This document shows, piece by piece, positions 22,438 through 24,462 of a stretch of DNA of 24,462 nt. The first letter of the stretch is position 1. Each line of letters begins with the position of its first letter. Location of the stretch: contig CAYFSC010000027.1 in the NCBI GenBank assembly GCA_964345695.1, positions 1-24,462 on the forward strand. Direction: 5' to 3'. A program made the translations under genes and the position numbers. Below the pieces are notes generated by a model that saw nothing but the letters and a program-made list of their open reading frames with translations, did no database searches and was not told the DNA's origin. Source of the DNA: CAYFSC01 sp964345695. Lineage in GTDB: Bacteria > Bacteroidota > Rhodothermia > Rhodothermales > Salinibacteraceae.

Positions 22438-23379
22438 ATGCTGAACGTCAAACGCATACTGGCTCCTGATGACGGCTCGCCTTGCGCCGAGCGAGCGTGC
22501 GAACAGGCCGCTTTTCTTGCCGATGCTCTCGGTGCCCATCTCGATATCGTGGAGGTCGTCCCCGAAGACCAGCAGCCCGGATCATCGTGGTTGCAGGACG
22601 TGAAGATTTCCGAAGCAGACGTCTGCGAAGATCTGCATCTCCTGATCGACCAGCGATCAGACGCCAACGACCAAGACTCGCCTCACGTCGTCCGCCGCAC
22701 GGCGTACCACGACAAGCCCGCGATGGGAATTCTGCAGTACGCAGAGGAGCAGGCGTCCGATCTCATCGTGATGGGAACCCACGGCCGGGACCAGATCGAC
22801 CAGATGGTGCTGGGGAGCGTGGCCGAGCGTGTCGTGCGGCATGCGGACTGTCCCGTACTGACGGTGAATCAGTATGTCGAGGCAGCCCCTGGCGACCACG
22901 TTCAAACCATTCTATGCCCGGTCGACTTTTCGACCTTCAGCACAGAAACCGCCCGATGTGCGGGCGCCGTGGCCGCCACGTACGACGCGCACCTCCATCT
23001 GCTCCACATTGAAGGGGAAGAAAGCCCGGTGGGCATCGCGCCCGAAGACAGCGCGGCCAAGGCATCAGGCGGCGATGCAGAGGAGACGCTGGAAGCCCTG
23101 GCGGCCGACCTCGACTATGCAAACACCACGACGCACGTCGTGCCCGGAGACCCCGGCTCCACGATCGTGGACTTCGCTGAAGATCCTGGCGCCGATCTCA
23201 TTATTCTGAGCACCCACGGACGCACGGGTCTCAAGCGCGTCCTTCTCGGAAGCGTGGCCGAAACGGTCGTCCGCACCGCGCCCTGCCCGGTGCTCACCCT
23301 GCGCGCGTTCGGCAAGAGCATCCTGAGTGACACCGACACAACGACGGAGGCGGCGGAGACGGACCCCTCAGAGCCTTGA
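22438..23379 (+). CDS. Tandem universal stress protein (two UspA domains)
   Basis: A 313-residue protein with two UspA domains (about 4-147 and 158-301). Each has the nucleotide-binding pattern G-2x-G-9x-G-S near its end. Domain 1 has GTHGRDQIDQMVLGS intact. Domain 2 has STHGRTGLKRVLLGS, where the first Gly is Ser. Each domain ends in the expected CPVLT strand. Domain 1 starts with RILAPDDGSPCAERA, keeping the Asp that contacts ATP; domain 2 starts with ILCPVDFSTFS. Such proteins are cytosolic, often bind ATP, and help cells survive stress; the exact target is unknown. The frame is open from 22339, but the domain begins at MLNVKRILAP, so ATG 22438 is the start. It converges on the YihY-type gene. 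Confidence 0.93.
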   Translation: MLNVKRILAPDDGSPCAERACEQAAFLADALGAHLDIVEVVPEDQQPGSSWLQDVKISEADVCEDLHLLIDQRSDANDQDSPHVVRRTAYHDKPAMGILQYAEEQASDLIVMGTHGRDQIDQMVLGSVAERVVRHADCPVLTVNQYVEAAPGDHVQTILCPVDFSTFSTETARCAGAVAATYDAHLHLLHIEGEESPVGIAPEDSAAKASGGDAEETLEALAADLDYANTTTHVVPGDPGSTIVDFAEDPGADLIILSTHGRTGLKRVLLGSVAETVVRTAPCPVLTLRAFGKSILSDTDTTTEAAETDPSEP

Positions 23380-23458
23380 GGCATGGATGACGGTCCTGCT
23401 CCGATCATCAGTGAAACCTCAAGGGACCGCCGTTGCACGTTGTCTCCGCGTCTTGTCG

Positions 23459-23483
23459 GTGGGAACTCCGGCGAGTGTCCCAC
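23459..23483. terminator. Hairpin between the two convergent genes, possible two-way terminator
   Basis: GTGGGA-ACTC (23459-23468) pairs with GAGT-G-TCCCAC (23473-23483): ten pairs, one bulged G and loop CGGC. It is in the 125-base gap where usp and the YihY-type gene converge. No T-run follows on either strand, so it is a weak terminator call. Confidence 0.4.
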
Positions 23484-23504
23484 AGCCTGTTCGGAAGGGG
23501 ACGG

Positions 23505-24356
23505 TCATGGTGGAGGCGCCGCCTCCTCTTCAACGGCACGCTCCCGTAGGGACGCGACGACGGCCCCGAGCAGCAACACGAGTCCGGAATAGTAGACCCA
23601 AGTGACGAAGGCCACCACAAACCCGAACAGAGCGCCCAGGGCCGTCACACCTTCCTCGGGCGTCGACACGTCAAGCGGATTGGAGGTGGCGACGAGGAGC
23701 GTCAGCCCGTACTTGGCGATTTCCCAGAGGATCCCTGCCCAGGTGGCTCCCACGAGACTGCTTTGCAGGGAAGGACGGGGCAGCGGGACAAAATGGTAGA
23801 GCTGGAAAAACATGGCAATGGTCACGGCCAGGGAAAGGACGGTTCCGAGCAGGTGTCCGGCCACCGATCCCTCGGCAACCGATTGCACACCGACCGACAC
23901 GCCCACTGAAAGCAGGAACAGAAGCCCGACCTGAAGGGTCATGCGGAGGTCGAACAGATAGCCGCGAAGGGCAGAACGCGATTCATGCCACGATTGACGA
24001 AGCGCGTGCTGGACGGTGGTCCGGAGTGTCGAGAAGAGAAACACCACTGAGAGCAGCAGGCCTGCCCCGCCGATGCTAACGATTGCCGGACTGGACGCGC
24101 TCACCGCGTCGAGGAACGCCAGGGCCGACCGGGCTTGCTGGCCCGGCAGGATCCGCTGGAAGAACTGAGCGACTGCGGCGGAGGCGTCGGGGCCGCTCAG
24201 GACCTGTCCGGCAATTCCCGTAGCCAGGACGGCGAGGGGGACCGTCGTTACCAGCACCTTAAAGGCAATGGCCTGAGCCCACAGTCCAATCTCCTTCTGC
24301 TCAAGCTCGCGGCGGATCCCTGAAAAATAAAACCGAATCATGGGTTGGAGGTGCAT
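23505..24356 (-). CDS. YihY/BrkB-family inner-membrane protein
   Basis: A 283-residue membrane protein with about six hydrophobic segments. They fall near residues 30-53 (AIAFKVLVTTVPLAVLATGI), 90-112 (SIGGAGLLLSVVFLFSTL), 138-160, 165-190 (HLLGTVLSLAVTIAMFFQLY), 203-222 and 243-268. The family pattern is clear in FFQLYHFVPLPRPSLQSSL, GATWAGILWEIAKYGLTLLV and VTWVYYSGLVLLLGA. The C-terminal tail is acidic. YihY/BrkB proteins were once annotated as ribonuclease BN; that activity belongs to another gene, and the true role (perhaps export or envelope-related) is unsettled. The start is ATG at 24354-24356; Met6 (MIRFYFSG) is an equally possible start. A regular array of short boxes lies upstream. 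Confidence 0.9.
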   Translation of the reverse strand: MHLQPMIRFYFSGIRRELEQKEIGLWAQAIAFKVLVTTVPLAVLATGIAGQVLSGPDASAAVAQFFQRILPGQQARSALAFLDAVSASSPAIVSIGGAGLLLSVVFLFSTLRTTVQHALRQSWHESRSALRGYLFDLRMTLQVGLLFLLSVGVSVGVQSVAEGSVAGHLLGTVLSLAVTIAMFFQLYHFVPLPRPSLQSSLVGATWAGILWEIAKYGLTLLVATSNPLDVSTPEEGVTALGALFGFVVAFVTWVYYSGLVLLLGAVVASLRERAVEEEAAPPP

Positions 24357-24399
24357 AGCGGATCCAGCGCACCGAGGGAACGAAATCGCCGTTTGCGTC

Positions 24400-24462
24400 T
24401 CTCTGCGGAAATATTTCTACGGAACTGTTTCTGTGGAAGCGTTCCAATGGAAATGATCCTAT
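24400..24462. repeat. Array of GGAA and TTTC/TTCC boxes every 7 bp upstream of the YihY-type gene
   Basis: From 24407 the sequence alternates strictly, with 3-base spacers: GGAA (24407), TTTC (24414), GGAA (24421), TTTC (24428), GGAA (24435), TTCC (24442), GGAA (24449), ATCC (24456). A partial box TCTC stands at 24400. The full repeat unit is 14 bp, about 4.5 units, and reaches the window end. Seven and 14 are not multiples of three, so this is not a coding repeat. It may be a multi-site operator on the promoter of the minus-strand gene starting at 24356. Confidence 0.6.

Noticed and set aside
1..24462. CRISPR array or insertion sequence
   Set aside because: No regular direct repeats with spacers and no transposase-like protein were found on either strand. 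The array at the right end has no spacers.

Overview
The window looks like chromosomal DNA from a halophilic, GC-rich member of the Bacteroidota/Rhodothermota side of the tree, most like Salinibacter. This rests on four things. The coding sequence is GC-rich and the proteins are rich in Asp and Glu. Most genes lack an obvious Shine-Dalgarno sequence. The outer-membrane receptor has the Bacteroidota domain order (carboxypeptidase-like domain, plug, barrel). The PheS core sequence has Bacteroidota character. The species call is inference; no 16S gene is present.

Layout. At the left is a TonB-dependent receptor (236-2983, +). Facing it on the minus strand are a GatZ/KbaZ-family protein (3113-4399) and endonuclease V (4453-5118). 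A tRNA-Val(GAC) with its own intrinsic terminator follows (5285-5395). Next comes a translation cluster, all +: thrS, infC, rpmI, rplT, pheS, pheT (5572-13104). Its spacers are unusually long and structured. They hold a hairpin before infC, a three-part hairpin between infC and rpmI, and terminator-like hairpins before rplT and pheS. This suggests each step is separately tuned. infC has no plausible ATG or GTG start, and ATC at 7642 is the best candidate.

The next block is about the cell cycle: a small coiled-coil protein followed by ZapA (13267-14088). The 588 bases after zapA hold no credible protein gene. They do hold a long rod-like RNA fold ending in a strong intrinsic terminator (about 14221-14515), a good candidate for 6S RNA given its place after zapA. 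Then come an ABC-F translation factor, a secreted seven-bladed FG-GAP beta-propeller protein, and a small DUF2007 protein.

The most striking object is uvrB (18525-22277). Its open reading frame is 1250 codons because a 558-residue LAGLIDADG intein (18678-20351) sits inside the Walker A loop, between its Lys and Thr. The intein begins with Ser, ends in His-Asn, uses the UvrB Thr as the +1 residue, and carries an extra helix-turn-helix domain. Splicing would leave a 692-residue UvrB of normal length. The right end has a tandem universal stress protein (22438-23379) converging on a YihY/BrkB membrane protein (23505-24356, -). Upstream of the latter, running off the window, is an array of GGAA and TTTC/TTCC boxes spaced every 7 bp.
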